Source: CADCTM01 sp049671305 (GTDB lineage: Bacteria > Cyanobacteriota > Cyanobacteriia > Cyanobacteriales > Coleofasciculaceae). From it: DNA of 64,000 nt. Positions 62,117 to 64,000 of the stretch are shown in pieces. The DNA lies in NCBI GenBank assembly GCA_049671305.1, contig JBATUR010000027.1:1-64000 (forward strand), in the 5' to 3' direction. The position numbers and the translations under genes were made by a program. The notes below the pieces were generated by a model. That model ran no database searches. It was not told the DNA's origin and saw only the letters and a list, made by a program, of their open reading frames with translations. How positions within the stretch are numbered: position 1 is the first letter of the stretch; each line of letters starts with the position of its first letter.

Positions 62117-64000
62117 TCAATTGCATAAATTGGCATAGTTACCCAATACTTGCCTTGCATTTTGACGTTGGCGGTGATTATTTAAATAATCCTGTAACCA
62201 ACTACAACTTTGTGTAATCAAATCATCCAAATCTAAATTCCATAAAATTACACTTTGATCACTACTAGCAGAAGCGAGTAATTTACCATTATCATCTGGG
62301 CTAAAGGCAACACTAAAAACGCGGTTTCTATGACCTTCTAAAGTTTTAATTAAATTACCTTCTCGGCTCCAAAGATTAACGGTTTTATCATCGCTAGCCG
62401 AAGCAATTAACTTGCCATCTGGGCTAAAAGTTACCCAATTTACTGAGCCATTGTGTCCCTTCAAAGTGGTGATTAAATTACCTTCTCTTCCCCAAAGATT
62501 AACTGTACCATCATTACTAGCAGAGGCAATTAATTTACTGTCTGGGCTAAAAGTTACCCAATTTACTGAACCATTATGCCCTTTTAATGTCTTGATTAAG
62601 ATGCCATCGGTAGTCCAAAGCTTTACCGTTTTATCCTCACTAGCAGAAGTAATAAACTTACCATCTGGACTAAAGTTAACTCCCCAAACTTCAGCACTAT
62701 GACCTTTGAGAGTTTTTATTAAAGTTCCGTCAGTTTTCCAGAGTTTTACCGTTTTGTCGGCACTACTAGAAGCTATTAAATTACCATTAGCAGAAAAGTT
62801 TACACTTGTAACTCGGTCTTGATGTCCCGATAAAGTTTTCAGTAATTTGCCGTTAGTTTGCCAAATTTTAACTGTATTGTCCCAACTAGCAGTAGCAATT
62901 GTTTTCCCATCAGGGCTAAAACTACTATTACTAACTGCATCATTATGCCCAGTCAAAACTGAAATTAATTCTCCATCACGACGACGCCTGAGTTTAACAG
63001 TTTTGTCCCAACTACTAGTAGCAATAATCTGACCATCCGGACTGAAGCTGACACTACTAATGGCGTCCGTATGTCCCTTGAGTGCTTTAAACAAGCGATT
63101 ATCGCGATACCATAGCTTAATTGTATTATCTGCACTAGCACTAGCTAGGGTCAGATTATTAGGACTAAAACTAACACTTTGAACCATATTGCCATGCCCT
63201 TTCAAAGTTTCAATAAACGTACCATCGCGCTGCCAAAGTTGAATAGTATTATCCTTACTTGCCGTGGCAATTGTCTCACCATTAGGGCTAAATTTAACAT
63301 CAAGAACCCAATTAGTATGACCTTTTAAAGTATTAACAAGTACGCCATCACGACGACGCCATAGTTTAACTGTATTATCAAAACTAGTACTAGCAATAAT
63401 TTCACTGTCGGGGCTAAAGCTGACACTTGTCACAGCTTGATCATGCGCTTTCCAGCTTTTGAGAAATGTGCCATTGCTGCGCCAAAGAGTGATAGTATGA
63501 TCCCGACTTGCCGCAGCAATTAACTGACCATCTGAACTAAAACTCACTCCCAAAAGGCGGTCACTATTTTTCAAGGTTTTAAGTAAAGAACCGTCAGTTT
63601 TCCAGAGTTTAACAGTTTTATCCCAACTAGCAGTAGCGATTAGTTGACCATTTGGACTAAAACTCACACTACTAACACTATCTTGATGTCCTCTTAAAGT
63701 TTTTAATAAGACACCTTCACGAGTCCAAAGCTTAACAGTTTTGTCTTGACTGGCACTGGCTAATTTTTGCCCATCCGGACTCCAGCTAACACTATAAACT
63801 CCAGCAGTATGTCCCAAAAGTGTTTTTTGACAACTACCATCGGCATTCCAAATTTTGACAGTTTTATCCTTACTTGCCGAGGCAATAACCTTAGCATCAG
63901 GACTCCAACTGACACTACTAACCCAATCAGTATGACCTTCCAAACGGTTACGTTCCCTAACAGCATAAATTGCTTGTTGTAGCGCCGCTATTACCTGCAT
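62117..64000 (-). CDS. WD40-repeat protein, 14 blades, cut by window edge
   Basis: The visible 627 residues are nearly all WD40 repeats, 14 blades of about 41 residues, enough for two seven-bladed propellers, then a C-terminal tail (DLDDLITQSCSWLQDYLNNH). The first codon is an ATG at the window's last base, but AALQQAIYAVRERNRLEGHT resembles the linker that follows an effector or STAND domain in long cyanobacterial WD40 proteins, so the gene probably continues past the window. Two adjacent blades (62400-62580) are near-identical copies. Confidence 0.85.
   Translation of the reverse strand: MQVIAALQQAIYAVRERNRLEGHTDWVSSVSWSPDAKVIASASKDKTVKIWNADGSCQKTLLGHTAGVYSVSWSPDGQKLASASQDKTVKLWTREGVLLKTLRGHQDSVSSVSFSPNGQLIATASWDKTVKLWKTDGSLLKTLKNSDRLLGVSFSSDGQLIAAASRDHTITLWRSNGTFLKSWKAHDQAVTSVSFSPDSEIIASTSFDNTVKLWRRRDGVLVNTLKGHTNWVLDVKFSPNGETIATASKDNTIQLWQRDGTFIETLKGHGNMVQSVSFSPNNLTLASASADNTIKLWYRDNRLFKALKGHTDAISSVSFSPDGQIIATSSWDKTVKLRRRRDGELISVLTGHNDAVSNSSFSPDGKTIATASWDNTVKIWQTNGKLLKTLSGHQDRVTSVNFSANGNLIASSSADKTVKLWKTDGTLIKTLKGHSAEVWGVNFSPDGKFITSASEDKTVKLWTTDGILIKTLKGHNGSVNWVTFSPDSKLIASASNDGTVNLWGREGNLITTLKGHNGSVNWVTFSPDGKLIASASDDKTVNLWSREGNLIKTLEGHRNRVFSVAFSPDDNGKLLASASSDQSVILWNLDLDDLITQSCSWLQDYLNNHRQRQNARQVLGNYANLCN

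Overview
The window is a piece of cyanobacterial chromosome. The evidence is gene content: psb27, crtW, the four-gene nrt nitrate permease, group 2 (SigC-type) and ECF (SigG-type) sigma factors, ycf35/ycf46-type genes, a ComFB-family protein and the cyanobacterial type of Hfq. The palindrome GCGATCGC (HIP1) also recurs throughout, and palindromic dispersed repeats of a kind common in freshwater and terrestrial cyanobacteria are present. Base composition is moderately AT-rich. The genus cannot be fixed from this window. Both window ends cut through WD40-repeat genes.

Layout. 1-5 kb: two WD40 propeller genes (the first cut by the left edge), then a minus-strand operon of a Ycf46-type AAA ATPase and two tandem Ycf35 (DUF1257) paralogues. 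5-8 kb: an accessory stretch with two overlapping small unknown genes facing a DNA-binding pentapeptide-repeat protein, a small XRE regulator with an inverted repeat at its promoter, and a short conserved protein. 8-14.5 kb: an envelope polysaccharide region (fcl, gmd, a polyprenyl-phosphate sugar transferase, a GT4 glycosyltransferase, galE) with a small lipoprotein gene. 15-20.5 kb: a tandem-domain acetyltransferase, a sigC-like sigma factor with a clear terminator, and priA. 20.5-25.3 kb: a Uma2-like remnant, crtW, an SPFH-FHA fusion protein, two PD-(D/E)XK-type nucleases and a zinc alcohol dehydrogenase. 25.3-27 kb: two single-domain response regulators flanking a DUF2294 gene. 27.5-32.4 kb: succinate-semialdehyde dehydrogenase and a ThDP enzyme best read as 2-oxoglutarate decarboxylase (the cyanobacterial bypass of the TCA cycle), then exonuclease III and an NAD(P)-binding SDR. 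32.5-39.7 kb: an SPS-like glycosyltransferase, a 925-nt gap, psb27, a GH10-like hydrolase and leuS.

39.8-42.9 kb is the most rearranged part. A 146-bp segment containing the 3' end of a gamma-glutamylcyclotransferase gene occurs twice, 1,477 bp apart. Between the copies lie a perfect 16-bp inverted repeat and a cold-shock-domain/coiled-coil gene. Next to this is an Rpn-family gene broken by a 25-bp tandem duplication. 42.9-51.8 kb: a SigG-type ECF sigma factor and its anti-sigma factor, a response regulator overlapping an L,D-transpeptidase, ComFB, an M23 peptidase, a large cation/proton antiporter, and hfq divergent from dapF. 52-59.5 kb: a DUF6671-like protein, the nrtABCD operon and a Rieske lipoprotein. 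59.6-64 kb: an alpha/beta-hydrolase-like protein, a DUF4087 protein, a NagX/YeiB-type membrane acyltransferase, and the C-terminal part of a long WD40 protein with 14 blades that reaches the right edge.

No rRNA, tRNA, complete transposase, prophage or CRISPR array was recognised.
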